64,000 nt of DNA from Gammaproteobacteria bacterium (GCA_017302255.1 JAFLDV010000016.1:31094-95093), one strand, 5' to 3'; shown: positions 7,580 to 17,089, counted from the stretch's first letter. Made by a program: numbers and translations. Notes: a model not told the origin generated them from the letters alone.

Positions 7580-10500
7580 ATGCTTCTTTCCGATCTTTCG
7601 GTTAAACGTCCGGTATTCGCCACTGTTATCAATTTGGTGTTAGTAATTTTTGGGATTGTTTGTTTTTCGATGCTACCACTTCGGGAATTTCCGGATATTG
7701 ATTCACCAGTAGTCACCATTAGCACAGACTATCCTGGCGCCTCTGCAGAAATTGTCGAATCAAAAATCACCCAGCCGATTGAGGATATGATCAGTGGGGT
7801 CGAAGGGATTAAAAACGTTAGCTCGAATAGCCGTGTAGGCCGATCTAACGTCACCATCGAATTTAATATTAATCGCGATATTGATGCGGCAGCGAATGAT
7901 GTGCGTGAGCGGGTCTCTCGAGTCATGGATAACCTTCCCGACCAAGCTCGAGCACCAGAAGTGTTTAAAGCCAATAGTGACGATGACACTATCGCGTGGT
8001 TCTTATTAAGCAGTGAGACCATGACGACGTTGGAGCTGACTGATTATGCAGATCGTTACATCGTCGAACGCTTCTCCGTTGTGGATGGTGTTGCTCGTCT
8101 GCAAATTGGTGGCGAACGCAAATATGCAATGCGGATGTGGTTAGATAAAAATGCCATGGCTTCGCGTGGCGTGACGGTTCAAGACATTGAAAACGTATTA
8201 CGCAACGAGAACGTCGAATTGCCCGCCGGCAATGTCAAATCTACCGACCGCGACTTTATAGTCCGAGTGGTACGAACCTACAAAACTCAAGATGACTTTC
8301 GCCGGTTAGTGGTGAAAAAAGGCGACAACGGCTATTTGGTTCGCCTTGGTGAAGTGGCTGATGTCGTACTTGCTTCCGAAAACGAAGAAAGTGACTTTCG
8401 CAGTGATGGCAAAAATGTGCTCGGTATCGGCATTATCAAGCAGTCCAAAGCAAACACTTTAGATGTAGTTCGCAATGCTAGAGCCGAGATGGAGCGGATT
8501 AAACCGACTTTACCTAAAGGCACAACCATTTTCTCCGGTTACGATTCTTCATTATTCATCGCTGAGTCCATTCACGAAGTTTACGTGACACTCGGCATTG
8601 CCATGGTCTTGGTTGTCTTGGTGATCTACTTATTCCTTGGCAATTTGCGAGCGACTTTCATCCCTGCAGTGACGGTTCCTGTTGCTTTGATTGCGGCAGT
8701 GACAGTGTTATATGCGCTTGGCTTTTCGATTAACTTATTGACCTTGCTCGCCATGGTGCTCGCGATCGGTTTGGTTGTTGATGACTCCATTGTTGTTTTA
8801 GAAAATATCTATCGAAGAATTGAACACGGCGAGCATCCACTATTGGCAGCTTATAACGGCAGCCGTGAAGTCGGTTTTGCGGTCATTGCCACAACATTAG
8901 TGCTGATTGCTGTGTTTGTGCCTTTGGTGTTTATGCAGGGCGATTTAGGCAAGTTATTCACAGAATTTGCCTTAGCCGTTGCCGCCGCAGTGGCATTTTC
9001 AGCAATCACTGCACTGACCTTATCGCCAATGCTTTGCTCGAAAATGCTAAAACAACAGCCGAGTAAAACCGGACTTAGTCGCTTTATTCAGCACAGTTTT
9101 GAGAAAATTGAGCAAGGCTATTTAAAACAACTGCAGCTAGTGACGAAAAAGCGCTGGCCAAGTTTCTTAGTGCTGTTGTGCTGCGGCGTTATCAGCGTAA
9201 TTTTAGTGCGGACTTTACCCTCAGAATTAGCACCACCAGAAGACCGCGGCACCTTTTTTGTGATGATGAGCCCTGCTGAAGGTGCAAGTTTTCAAAGCAA
9301 TATGAAAAACATGCGCCTTATCGAGGATTTGTTACTGCCGTACTATCAAAAAGGTGAAGTGAATCGGTTGTTGATCCGCGTGCCTGGCTTTGGTAATTCC
9401 GGCGGCATGGCGGTCGTGAGCAGTGAGAACTGGCACAACGACCAGCGAAAAACCCCAGAACTCATGCAAGAAATCGGGCAAAAACTCAATGCTCTGCCTG
9501 ACGTCCGAGCTTTCCCCAATATGCGCAGTGGTTTAAGTGGTGGCCGCGGTGGCGGTGGACGGCCAGTGCAATTTGTCATGCAAGGGAACACCTATGAAGA
9601 ACTGGCAAAGTGGCGCGATATTGTTCTGGCAAAAGCGCAACAAAACCCCAAATTGCAAATGCTTGACCACGACTACAAAGAAACCGTACCACAAGTCTTA
9701 GTCGAAATTAACGCTGAACGGGCTGCCGATTTAGGCATTTCTGTAGGTGTCGTCGGCAGAGCCTTAGAAGCCATGCTTGGTGGGCGCCGAGTTACCACTT
9801 TCCTCGACCGCGGCAAAGAGTACGATTTAATTATCGAAGGCAGTGATGATGACTTTACCAAGCCAGGCAGCATTACCAATGTTTATGTGCGCTCGACCAA
9901 TTCAGACACTTTGATCCCATTGGATAACCTTGTGACGTTAAAAGAGGAAGCAACGTCATCAACACTCAACCGCTACAACCGGATGCGCGCCATTACCATT
10001 TCTGCCAACTTAGCCCCCGGATATAGCCTCGGTGAAGCGCTGGAGTTTTTAGAAGACACGGTAAAAACCGAAATTGATGATGTCGTTGGTATCGAGTACA
10101 AAGGCGAGTCCATGATGTTTAAAGACAGTGGTGAGTCCACTGTGCTCATTTTTGCCTTGGCGCTAATCATCACCTTCTTAGTTCTAGCCGCCCAATTTGA
10201 AAGCTTTATTCATCCGTTGGTGATTATGTTGACCGTACCGCTTGGGATGGCTGGCGCGCTTGGCGGCCTGTATCTGGCTGATATGACGCTCAACATTTAC
10301 AGTCAAATCGGTTTGGTAATGATTATTGGCTTGGTCGCTAAAAATGGTATTTTGATTGTTGAATTCGCCAACCAACTGCGGGACGCCGGTGTTGAATTTA
10401 CCACGGCAATCCATCAAGCGGCGGTACAACGTTTGCGACCAATCACCATGACTGCGTTCACCACGGTAATGAGCGGTATTCCACTGATTGTGACTTCAGG

Positions 10501-10690
10501 GCCAGGCTCTGAAAGTCGCATGGTGATCGGTATGGTGATTTGCGCAGGTGTAGGCTTTGCAACCTTGCTCACGCTCTACATTGTGCCTGTGGCTTATGTT
10601 GCGTTGGCAAAACATACCGGTTCACCTAAAGATATTGAAAAACAATTACAGACACTGAGTGAAGAAGCTGACACAAAAGCAGCCAAATAG
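7580..10690 (+). CDS. RND efflux pump, inner-membrane permease
   Basis: This 1036-residue AcrB/MexB-like proton antiporter has a first membrane helix after FATVINLV, a large periplasmic loop, and the TM4 proton-relay pair Asp-Asp (IGLVVDDSIVVLENIYRR). It then has TM5-6, a second large periplasmic loop and TM7-12 (IIGLVAKNGILIVEFANQLR in the second half). The length matches the HAE-1 family (about 1030-1050). A Gly-rich stretch (GGRGGGGR, about residue 655) lies in the second porter region and is unusual. Substrates cannot be predicted. It overlaps nothing and is translated from an ATG preceded by GGAG in the end of the adaptor gene. A terminator follows directly. Confidence 0.93.
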   Translation: MLLSDLSVKRPVFATVINLVLVIFGIVCFSMLPLREFPDIDSPVVTISTDYPGASAEIVESKITQPIEDMISGVEGIKNVSSNSRVGRSNVTIEFNINRDIDAAANDVRERVSRVMDNLPDQARAPEVFKANSDDDTIAWFLLSSETMTTLELTDYADRYIVERFSVVDGVARLQIGGERKYAMRMWLDKNAMASRGVTVQDIENVLRNENVELPAGNVKSTDRDFIVRVVRTYKTQDDFRRLVVKKGDNGYLVRLGEVADVVLASENEESDFRSDGKNVLGIGIIKQSKANTLDVVRNARAEMERIKPTLPKGTTIFSGYDSSLFIAESIHEVYVTLGIAMVLVVLVIYLFLGNLRATFIPAVTVPVALIAAVTVLYALGFSINLLTLLAMVLAIGLVVDDSIVVLENIYRRIEHGEHPLLAAYNGSREVGFAVIATTLVLIAVFVPLVFMQGDLGKLFTEFALAVAAAVAFSAITALTLSPMLCSKMLKQQPSKTGLSRFIQHSFEKIEQGYLKQLQLVTKKRWPSFLVLLCCGVISVILVRTLPSELAPPEDRGTFFVMMSPAEGASFQSNMKNMRLIEDLLLPYYQKGEVNRLLIRVPGFGNSGGMAVVSSENWHNDQRKTPELMQEIGQKLNALPDVRAFPNMRSGLSGGRGGGGRPVQFVMQGNTYEELAKWRDIVLAKAQQNPKLQMLDHDYKETVPQVLVEINAERAADLGISVGVVGRALEAMLGGRRVTTFLDRGKEYDLIIEGSDDDFTKPGSITNVYVRSTNSDTLIPLDNLVTLKEEATSSTLNRYNRMRAITISANLAPGYSLGEALEFLEDTVKTEIDDVVGIEYKGESMMFKDSGESTVLIFALALIITFLVLAAQFESFIHPLVIMLTVPLGMAGALGGLYLADMTLNIYSQIGLVMIIGLVAKNGILIVEFANQLRDAGVEFTTAIHQAAVQRLRPITMTAFTTVMSGIPLIVTSGPGSESRMVIGMVICAGVGFATLLTLYIVPVAYVALAKHTGSPKDIEKQLQTLSEEADTKAAK

Positions 10691-10712
10691 CGCTTTGCGT
10701 TTAGTTCGTGCA

Positions 10713-10743
10713 GAAAAAAACCGACATTCATGTCGGTTTTTTA
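10713..10743 (+). terminator. Terminator of the RND efflux operon
   Basis: CCGACAT/ATGTCGG forms a compact stem flanked by A-rich and T-rich runs (AAAAAAA before, TTTTTT after), 25 bases past the pump stop. Confidence 0.85.
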
Positions 10744-10840
10744 TTGGCGAAGCCTTTGCTCGGCACAAACGTATGCAGCATCGACGCCTTCTTGCTACAA
10801 TCGGCACATACTTTTTTGCTGAATAACTACAGATAAATCA

Positions 10841-11638
10841 ATGACGAGCCAAGCTGGGACTTTAGCAGTTCAAAATTTGAGTTGGAGTATTAACCAACGG
10901 CAAATTTTGCAGCCAATGACATGGTCACTTGGCGCAGGTGAACGCTTGGGGATCATTGGCCCAAATGGCGCAGGAAAATCTACTTTATTAAAACTTCTTG
11001 CCGGGCTTATTGCCCCGACCAGCGGCGAAGTTTTGCTAAATCAACACGCCATTTTAACCATCAGTAGTAAATTTCGCGCCCAGCAAATTGCCTTGTTAAC
11101 TCAGGAAATAGACCCAGCAAGCACCGATACTGTTTGGCAATTAGTCGCTTTAGGCCGTCTGCCCTACCAACACTGGTATCAATCATTGGCGGATGTCGAT
11201 TGCGAGCTTATAAGTGAGGCTTTGCACCATACCGATTTAGCAGACCGGGCAATGTCTCGACTTTCCGAATTATCAGGTGGTGAATTACAACGGGCGCATT
11301 TAGCTCGCGTGCTGGTTCAACAAACTGGGGTTTTATTGTTAGATGAACCGACTAACCATTTAGACGTGCAACATCAGCATCAATTAATGGCGTTAACTCG
11401 AAAGCATGCGCTTAAACGGGATCTGACTTTAGTGGCAAGTTTTCATGATCTAAATCTGGCGGCTAGTTATTGTGACAAACTGCTGTTACTTGACCAAGGC
11501 AAGTTTATTGCACTGGCATCTCCCCAAGAAGTGCTGACCAGCGCCACACTAGAGCAAGTCTATCAACGTCCTTGTTTGGTCGATAACAATCCATTTGATG
11601 GTTCACCACGCGTAACTTTCGCGCCGGAGCTGGCATGA
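10841..11638 (+). CDS. btuD: ABC transporter ATPase, probable vitamin B12 importer (BtuD)
   Basis: This 265-residue ATPase has Walker A GPNGAGKST, Q-loop (LLTQE), signature LSGGELQRAHLARVL, Walker B VLLLDEPTNHLD and an H-loop His (ASFHDLNLAA). It is of the BtuD/FecE/HmuV class. B12 rather than iron is inferred from the next genes: a BtuC/FecCD permease, cob(I)alamin adenosyltransferase and a periplasmic binding protein. Its stop overlaps the permease start (ATGA). An extended -10-like TGCTACAAT lies 40 bases upstream. There is no room for, and no trace of, a cobalamin riboswitch between the RND terminator and this gene. Confidence 0.88.
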   Translation: MTSQAGTLAVQNLSWSINQRQILQPMTWSLGAGERLGIIGPNGAGKSTLLKLLAGLIAPTSGEVLLNQHAILTISSKFRAQQIALLTQEIDPASTDTVWQLVALGRLPYQHWYQSLADVDCELISEALHHTDLADRAMSRLSELSGGELQRAHLARVLVQQTGVLLLDEPTNHLDVQHQHQLMALTRKHALKRDLTLVASFHDLNLAASYCDKLLLLDQGKFIALASPQEVLTSATLEQVYQRPCLVDNNPFDGSPRVTFAPELA

Positions 11639-12603
11639 GTATACGGCTAAAACTGCTACTACTGCTGTTCGGATTACTGGTTAGCCTGATGGTATGTCTA
11701 CAGATCGGCGCTGTGCCGCTGTCATGGAGCGCGTTAGTTGAGCCCAAGCTTGATGGTGGCATGTCCCAGCAGATTTTCTTTGAATTGCGTTTACCACGGT
11801 TATTGCTTGGTGTTTTAGCTGGTGCCAGCCTCGCCTTATGTGGCGGCTTGCTGCAAGACCTCAGCCGCAACCAATTAGCAGATCCGTATTTGTTTGGCAT
11901 AGTTGCAGGTGCAGCTTTTGGTGCGACTATCGTCACTGTATGGCTGCCGAATCTTAGCATTGCCTTACCTATCGCTGCTTTTATTGGCGCTTTGCTGGCC
12001 ATTAGCCTAGTTATTGCTTTTGTCAGCGTAAATCGGCGAAACCAACTTGAACATTGGGTCTTGGCAGGGGTTGCCGTGTCCTTTTTGCTAAGTTCGCTCG
12101 GGTCGGCATTTTTGTATATGGGCGACGCCTTTGCCGCCAATCGGATCATGTTCTGGTTAATGGGCAGTCTGGCGAGAGCACAAATAACAGCGGTTTGGGT
12201 AATTGCGCCTGTGCTCTTCATGACTCTTGCGATCATTATATTCTGGCGACGTGAGATAGCAGCGCTGCATTTTGCTGACGCCACAGCCAAGAGCTTGGGG
12301 GTTGCCGTGAATAAAGTTCGACTTGGCCTTCTGCTGTGCTCTGCTGCACTGACCGCAGTTGTTGTTTCTTATTGCGGCGGAATTGGCTTTGTTGGGTTAC
12401 TAGTACCGCATCTCATCAGATTCTGGCTTGGCAATTCACCACTGCCAATGTTATTCGGTAGCGCGCTTGCAGGCGCAATTTTATTGATCTGGGTTGATGC
12501 TGCAGCCCGTACTTTGCTACCAAGCCAAGAAATCCCGCTTGGGGTATTAACCTCAGCCATTGGCAGCATGTTCTTTTTATTGTTATTAGCTCGGCGTCGT
12601 TAA
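11635..12603 (+). CDS. btuC: BtuC/FecCD-type ABC permease
   Basis: This 322-residue polytopic protein with nine to ten predicted helices belongs to the FecCD/BtuC family. Family signatures are visible: ELRLPRLLLGVLAGASLALCG near the N-terminus, GLLQDLSRNQLADPYLFGI (BtuC-like GxxxQxxxRNPLADP region) and CGGIGFVGLLVPHLIRF before the last helices. It forms the membrane channel with BtuD and receives substrate from the periplasmic protein at 13288. The start overlaps the btuD stop by four bases, so the pair is translationally coupled. Confidence 0.9.
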   Translation: MSIRLKLLLLLFGLLVSLMVCLQIGAVPLSWSALVEPKLDGGMSQQIFFELRLPRLLLGVLAGASLALCGGLLQDLSRNQLADPYLFGIVAGAAFGATIVTVWLPNLSIALPIAAFIGALLAISLVIAFVSVNRRNQLEHWVLAGVAVSFLLSSLGSAFLYMGDAFAANRIMFWLMGSLARAQITAVWVIAPVLFMTLAIIIFWRREIAALHFADATAKSLGVAVNKVRLGLLLCSAALTAVVVSYCGGIGFVGLLVPHLIRFWLGNSPLPMLFGSALAGAILLIWVDAAARTLLPSQEIPLGVLTSAIGSMFFLLLLARRR

Positions 12604-12658
12604 TCGACTTGATGTCAGCAATCAAGATTAGCGTAACCAATAATCATGTGGAACAACA

Positions 12659-13294
12659 GTGACTAATATAGAGCCAAACCAGCCTGAAATTATTGACGAC
12701 AACACTAATGCAGAGCGTCATCAAAAGCGCCAACAACGACTCAAAGCCAAGGTCGACGAACGAATTGCCGCAGCAACTGCAGATAAAGGCTTAGTTCTGG
12801 TGATTACCGGCAATGGCAAGGGCAAATCGACTGCGGGTTTTGGCATTGTCACCAGAGCGGTAGGACATGGCCTTACCGCAGCTGTCGCCCAATTTATCAA
12901 GGGCACTTGGGAGTGTGGCGAGCGCAATCTGTTGCAAAAACACGGCGTGCCGTTTTCAGTCATGGCGACAGGATTTACTTGGGAAACCCAAGATCGAGCG
13001 CTTGATATCGCTGCAGCGACTCAAGTCTGGGAAGATTGTGCGGCATATTTGCAAGATCCCAACATCGATGTAGTGCTGCTGGATGAGCTGACTTATATGC
13101 TGAGTTACGATTATCTCGACTTAGCCACTGTGTTAGGTGCCATTCAAAACCGTCCCGCACACCAGCATGTAGTGATCACCGGCCGCGGAGCTCATCGACA
13201 ACTTATTGATATAGCCGATACCGTCAGTGAAGTTCAATCGGTAAAGCATGCGTTTGATGCGGGGATCAAAGTGCAAAAAGGAATCGATTGGTGA
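12659..13294 (+). CDS. btuR: Cob(I)alamin adenosyltransferase (BtuR/CobO)
   Basis: BtuR transfers the 5'-deoxyadenosyl group of ATP to reduced corrinoid, making coenzyme B12. The 211-residue protein has the variant P-loop GNGKGKSTAGFG (about residues 53-64), AVAQFIKGTWECGERNLL, the acidic Walker B-like VVLLDELTYML, and VVITGRGA, all typical of the CobO/BtuR family. A charged N-terminal extension of about 40 residues is also normal for the family. The start codon is GTG at 12659 with only a poor GGAA upstream. It lies between the permease and binding-protein genes, so imported corrinoid would be adenosylated by the same operon. Confidence 0.93.
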   Translation: MTNIEPNQPEIIDDNTNAERHQKRQQRLKAKVDERIAAATADKGLVLVITGNGKGKSTAGFGIVTRAVGHGLTAAVAQFIKGTWECGERNLLQKHGVPFSVMATGFTWETQDRALDIAAATQVWEDCAAYLQDPNIDVVLLDELTYMLSYDYLDLATVLGAIQNRPAHQHVVITGRGAHRQLIDIADTVSEVQSVKHAFDAGIKVQKGIDW

Positions 13295-14271
13295 AGCTAC
13301 TTTTGCCTGCCTTGGGTCGCTGGTTTAGCTTGTTCGCCGTCGGCGTTTGTTGCTTAGCCCAAACTCCAGCGGCATTCTCAAAACAAACTGAAGAGCAAAC
13401 TGCAGAGCAAGCTGCTCCACAAACTGCGAGCACGCCCCCGCCTACTCGATTGATAGTATTAGCGCCCAATTTGGTGGAATTATTATTTAGCATAGGTGCA
13501 GGCGAGCAAATCATAGCGACAAGTGAGCATGCCGACTACCCAACAGCTGCCAGCGCAATTCCTAGAGTCGGTAACTACGCTGGTTTGCAGCTGGAAAAAA
13601 TTGTCGCATTAAAACCCGATCTAATTTTGTTGTGGCGAAGTGGCACCCCTGCGGCGGACATCGAACGTTTATCCCAGCTTGGTTTTCACCTTGAATTATT
13701 CGAGCCAACACAATTGGACGATGTTGCGAGCGATTTGGAACGTCTTGGCCGTATCAGCGGCCACGTTGACGAAGCCAATCAACAAGCCAAGCAATATCGG
13801 CAAACGTTAGCCGCACTGCGACAACAATATAGTTCGCAAAGCCCAGTTTCGGTGTTCTACGAGCTTTGGGATAGTCCATTGTCGAGTATCGGAACATCGG
13901 CATGGCCCAATCAGCATTTACAAGTTTGTGGTGCCCAAAATGTGTTAGCCAGCAGTACTGTCGCCTACCCACAACTGAGTGTCGAACAAGTGTTAGTGTT
14001 AGATCCACAGCTGATTATTCAGCCAGTTTCGGCAAATGAACCCAGAGGTTTACTCAACTGGCAACAATACCCACAGTTGCAAGCAGTGCGTAATTCTCAA
14101 ATTATTAGGCCAAACAGTGATTTATTACACAGGGCAAGTATAAGAGCCTTAACTGCAACAAAAGATCTCTGTGAACAAGTGGCAAAAACTCGCCACTTTT
14201 ATCGACAGCAAGCGGACAGTGGCGAAAAAAACACCTATACTGGCAAGACACCAAGCGCTCCGAGGAACTAG
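13288..14271 (+). CDS. btuF: Periplasmic B12-binding protein (BtuF-like)
   Basis: This 327-residue class III solute-binding protein begins with a signal peptide (hydrophobic to about residue 30, AAFS), then a Gln/Thr/Ala-rich linker. Family motifs are RLIVLAPNLVELLFSIGAG, VGNYAGLQLEKIVALKPDLIL and the C-terminal lobe PQLSVEQVLVLDPQLII. The start overlaps the end of btuR. TTG at 13288 and GTG at 13291 are both possible after AAAAGGA. The operon position with BtuC, BtuD and BtuR supports cobalamin as ligand. The C-terminus carries about 20 extra polar residues after the conserved lobe. Confidence 0.85.
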   Translation: MVKLLLPALGRWFSLFAVGVCCLAQTPAAFSKQTEEQTAEQAAPQTASTPPPTRLIVLAPNLVELLFSIGAGEQIIATSEHADYPTAASAIPRVGNYAGLQLEKIVALKPDLILLWRSGTPAADIERLSQLGFHLELFEPTQLDDVASDLERLGRISGHVDEANQQAKQYRQTLAALRQQYSSQSPVSVFYELWDSPLSSIGTSAWPNQHLQVCGAQNVLASSTVAYPQLSVEQVLVLDPQLIIQPVSANEPRGLLNWQQYPQLQAVRNSQIIRPNSDLLHRASIRALTATKDLCEQVAKTRHFYRQQADSGEKNTYTGKTPSAPRN

Positions 14272-14273
14272 TT

Positions 14274-14930
14274 ATGTCAATTGCAGCCACTACCAACAAC
14301 ACCAGTACTGACGCAGTTAATGTTGCGGCAAACAACACCAAAACAGCAGCCACTGAGACGCAATCGAAAAAAGAGTTAACTGCTTATCAAGCGTCATTAC
14401 AAAATCGCCAAGCGCTTAACAGCCAAATTTTAAGCTCGAGTTTGAATATCAGTCTGAAGTCTGATAACCAGTCGATGAGCTTGTTGTTTAAAACTGCTTT
14501 GGAAAAAGTCCAAGCCGAATTTTCCAGTAGCAGCGAAAAAATAACCGCTGAAGCAACTGCTAAAACTGAAAGCAAAGCTTATGAGACAGAAGTTGATAAC
14601 TCACCCAAGGCAACTTCAGAGCGTATTGTCGGGATGGCTGCAGGCTTCTATCAAAAATTTAAAGAACGAAATCCGAACGATACTGAAGCATTAACCAAAT
14701 TCATGGATAAATTTAGCCAAGGGATTGAAAAGGGTTTTGCTGATGCCAAAGATATTCTGAAAAGCCTCGATAAGCTCAATGGCAAGGTGGCAACGGATAT
14801 CGACGAGACCTATGGTTTGGTTCAAAAAGGCTTAAAAACCTTCCAAGAAAAAGTTGCGGAAGAAGAGAAAACTGCGAAAAATTCACCAACTAGCAGCACT
14901 ACTAATGCTAAAACTAGCAATGCCGCCTAA
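14274..14930 (+). CDS. DUF5610 domain protein
   Basis: This 218-residue protein has low-complexity Thr/Ala/Asn/Lys ends and a central helical domain (about residues 45-185: SLLFKTALEKVQAEF, VGMAAGFYQKFKERN, GIEKGFADAKDILKSLDKL), matching the DUF5610 family. It has no signal peptide, no Cys and no membrane helix. Members occur in Alteromonadales and Vibrionales and their role is unknown. It starts two bases after the btuF stop with a strong GAGGA, so it may be co-transcribed with the B12 genes, although nothing links it to cobalamin. Confidence 0.75.
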   Translation: MSIAATTNNTSTDAVNVAANNTKTAATETQSKKELTAYQASLQNRQALNSQILSSSLNISLKSDNQSMSLLFKTALEKVQAEFSSSSEKITAEATAKTESKAYETEVDNSPKATSERIVGMAAGFYQKFKERNPNDTEALTKFMDKFSQGIEKGFADAKDILKSLDKLNGKVATDIDETYGLVQKGLKTFQEKVAEEEKTAKNSPTSSTTNAKTSNAA

Positions 14931-14950
14931 CCACTTAAACTATCACTAAC

Positions 14951-14989
14951 AAATCGATGAGCTTGGCATTTGCAGGCTCATCGATTGTT
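14951..14989. terminator. Bidirectional terminator between DUF5610 and PH-domain genes
   Basis: AATCGATGAGC and GCTCATCGATT form an 11-bp perfect stem with a 13-base loop between two convergent genes. The T-run after the plus-strand arm is short (TTGTTCT). Confidence 0.65.
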
Positions 14990-15000
14990 CTAATGATGCC

Positions 15001-15378
15001 CTACCGACAGCTATAAGTTGCCAGCGCTTTTTGCACAGACATGATATTGCCATCTTTGCTAAAGGTCTTTTTGATTGGCAATTCACTGCCAGAGAGCCAA
15101 ATCGACAACTCTGATTCAATATCAAAATGCCCTTTCGTTTCAGCAGAAAACCTGACAATTGAGCGATAAGGGATCGACATGTATTCTTTCTTCGACCCAG
15201 TGATCCCTTGTTTATCAATTAAAATCAGCCGGCGGTTGGTGAAGACAATCATGTCGCGAATCAGCTTGAACACCTGTTCAAGTTTTTCACCATCAGCCAA
15301 TATCGCCGACAGCTCTTCTTCAACGTCCGCTAAATCCACTTCACCAGCATTGCCGAGTAAGCCACTAAACAACCCCAT
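15001..15378 (-). CDS. Bacterial PH-domain protein
   Basis: This 125-residue protein matches the small PH-domain family (YvbH-like, PF08000 type). Seven or so strands are visible around MIVFTNRRLILIDKQG, KKEYMSIPYRSIVRFSAET and the helix-leading FSKDGNIMSVQKAL. It has no membrane segment. Such proteins are usually cytoplasmic and their ligands are unknown. The ATG has AAGGA at good spacing. The Gly-rich N-terminus MGLFSGLLGNAGEVD is also seen in relatives. It is followed by the shared terminator with the DUF5610 gene. Confidence 0.82.
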   Translation of the reverse strand: MGLFSGLLGNAGEVDLADVEEELSAILADGEKLEQVFKLIRDMIVFTNRRLILIDKQGITGSKKEYMSIPYRSIVRFSAETKGHFDIESELSIWLSGSELPIKKTFSKDGNIMSVQKALATYSCR

Positions 15379-15419
15379 TTGCTATTCCTTGTTGGTTGAT
15401 GAATCACTACGTTAACTGG

Positions 15420-16430
15420 TTATTTAGTGCTGCCGCAAGCACTTTGCCAAATTTGCTCGGCGGCTTGGCGTCCAGCTAACCACGCATTTTCAATCCGGCC
15501 GCCAAAACTCCAATCGCCGGCCAACCAAATCGGCAGTTCGGTTATATTCAGGATCCCTGGCGATTGTTGTTCTGCATCGACAGTGGCAAACAGCCAGCGA
15601 TGACAAATACTTTCACTGATTTCAATTGAGCAACTCAGTATTCGTTCAAGCTCAGTGACGGCAATACCAGCCAAGGTTTCTAAAGACTCAGTGAGATGGG
15701 CTTTGGTAAACTCTGCAGAAAAATGCACAAGCCAGCGAGTCGTTGCAGCTCGCTCAGGTTTGTCCTGTAACTGGCATGCCCAGCGCACACTGCCAGTTTG
15801 CACAAAGATGCCCTTAGCCGGATGAATTGATTCGAAATCTTCAGTTTGTGAACTTTTAACCGTTAACACCACCGCCCAACAGGGCCGTAAAATGGTGTCA
15901 GGTATTAGGTTTCTAAGCTCGGGAAACTCTTGTACTAACGCGGCAGCTTGCACTGGTGGCGTTGTGACAAGCACATGGGTAAAACCGGAAAACTCACGGC
16001 CATCTTCCGCGCTTAAATGCCAACTGCTTTGTTCATCTTGATAAATGCTTTGGATTCGGCATGAAGTGGTGACCGCGACGTCGGCGAGTAACTGCTTGAT
16101 TGGCTGTTGCATTGACGGCACACCGACGAACCGCCGTTCTTGATCTGCTGATATTTGCAACTTGTCGTTAAAAACGTATGGCGTGAACGACCAAGGCGCA
16201 ACTACCCCAGCATTTTGCCAATCCGCTACCAATGCCGTAAATGCCGGATCGCGAGCTGTGAAATATTGTGCGCCCATATCCAGATAATGCTGTTCATCAA
16301 GGCGCTTTGAGCTCATGCGGCCGCCTACAGAGCGGCCTTTATCAAAGACTTCAACCTCAGCACCTGCCGCCACTAACCAAGCGGCGGCGCTTGCACCAGC
16401 CATCCCTGCCCCAATAATTGCAACCTTCAC
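15420..16430 (-). CDS. FAD-dependent NAD(P)-binding oxidoreductase (renalase-like)
   Basis: This 336-residue flavoprotein has an N-terminal dinucleotide-binding motif VAIIGAGMAGASAAAWL, the VEVFDKGRSVGGRMSSKR segment binding FAD ribose, DMGAQYFTAR, and a C-terminal LAGDWSFGGRIENAWLAGRQ that closes over the flavin. The set is typical of the bacterial renalase/amine-oxidase-like family (E. coli has no close equivalent). Substrate is unknown; related enzymes oxidise dihydronicotinamide isomers. The start is GTG with GGAGATC upstream. It is divergent from msrA. Confidence 0.85.
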   Translation of the reverse strand: MKVAIIGAGMAGASAAAWLVAAGAEVEVFDKGRSVGGRMSSKRLDEQHYLDMGAQYFTARDPAFTALVADWQNAGVVAPWSFTPYVFNDKLQISADQERRFVGVPSMQQPIKQLLADVAVTTSCRIQSIYQDEQSSWHLSAEDGREFSGFTHVLVTTPPVQAAALVQEFPELRNLIPDTILRPCWAVVLTVKSSQTEDFESIHPAKGIFVQTGSVRWACQLQDKPERAATTRWLVHFSAEFTKAHLTESLETLAGIAVTELERILSCSIEISESICHRWLFATVDAEQQSPGILNITELPIWLAGDWSFGGRIENAWLAGRQAAEQIWQSACGSTK

Positions 16431-16520
16431 GCTGATCTCCTCGACAATACTGCTCGTAATCTTTAACTGTACGGTACAATTCTATCAATAGACCAATCAA
16501 TAGATGAGTAAGGACAGAAC

Positions 16521-17060
16521 ATGGCATTACAACAGTTGACGCTTGGCGGCGGATGTTTTTGGTGTATCGAAGCCGCTTTTTCCCAAGTCATTGGTGTTCA
16601 GAGTGCCATCAGCGGTTACATGGGCGGGCATTTACTTAATCCGAGTTACCAGCAAATTTGCAGCGGAAACACAGGCCATGCTGAAGTAGTACAAATCAGC
16701 TTTGAGGATAATGAAGTCGACATCGTTGAACTACTGCAGATCTTTTTTACCCTACATAACCCAACCGAACTTAATCGCCAAGGACATGACGTTGGAACAC
16801 AATATCGGTCGGTATTATTTTATGAAAGTGCCGAGCAGCAACAACTATTCACTCAATATATTGCCGAATTAACCAAAGCCGGTATTTTCGACCAGCCGAT
16901 TGTGACGACACTTGAACCACTCGCACAGTTTTACCCGGCCGAAGACTACCATCAAGGCTACTTTTTTGAGAACCCGCAGCAGATGTACTGCCAAGTTGTG
17001 GTTAAACCTAAACTGCTGAAATTTGCCAATACTTTTGCCAAACATTTGCGCAAATCTTGA
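16521..17060 (+). CDS. msrA: Peptide-methionine (S)-S-oxide reductase MsrA
   Basis: MsrA repairs oxidised methionine in proteins. The catalytic Cys lies in GGGCFWCIEAAF (residues 9-20), and GHAEVVQISF, FFTLHNPTELNRQGHDVGTQYRS and YPAEDYHQGYF are the expected family motifs. At 179 residues the size is normal. No MsrB domain is fused. There is no resolving-Cys cluster at the C-terminus (ends LRKS), so recycling probably relies on the internal YCQVVV Cys. Shine-Dalgarno AAGGA precedes the ATG. Confidence 0.96.
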   Translation: MALQQLTLGGGCFWCIEAAFSQVIGVQSAISGYMGGHLLNPSYQQICSGNTGHAEVVQISFEDNEVDIVELLQIFFTLHNPTELNRQGHDVGTQYRSVLFYESAEQQQLFTQYIAELTKAGIFDQPIVTTLEPLAQFYPAEDYHQGYFFENPQQMYCQVVVKPKLLKFANTFAKHLRKS

Positions 17061-17089
17061 GGCTTAACCCCGAATAATTGCCGAAAAAA

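Noticed and set aside
10746..10840. Cobalamin riboswitch in front of btuD
   Set aside because: The gap after the RND terminator is under 100 bases and has no B12 box or GGGAA-type aptamer elements.
11505..12290. 261-codon minus-strand frame across btuD and btuC
   Set aside because: It is antisense to well-supported ABC transporter genes and its translation has no recognisable domain.
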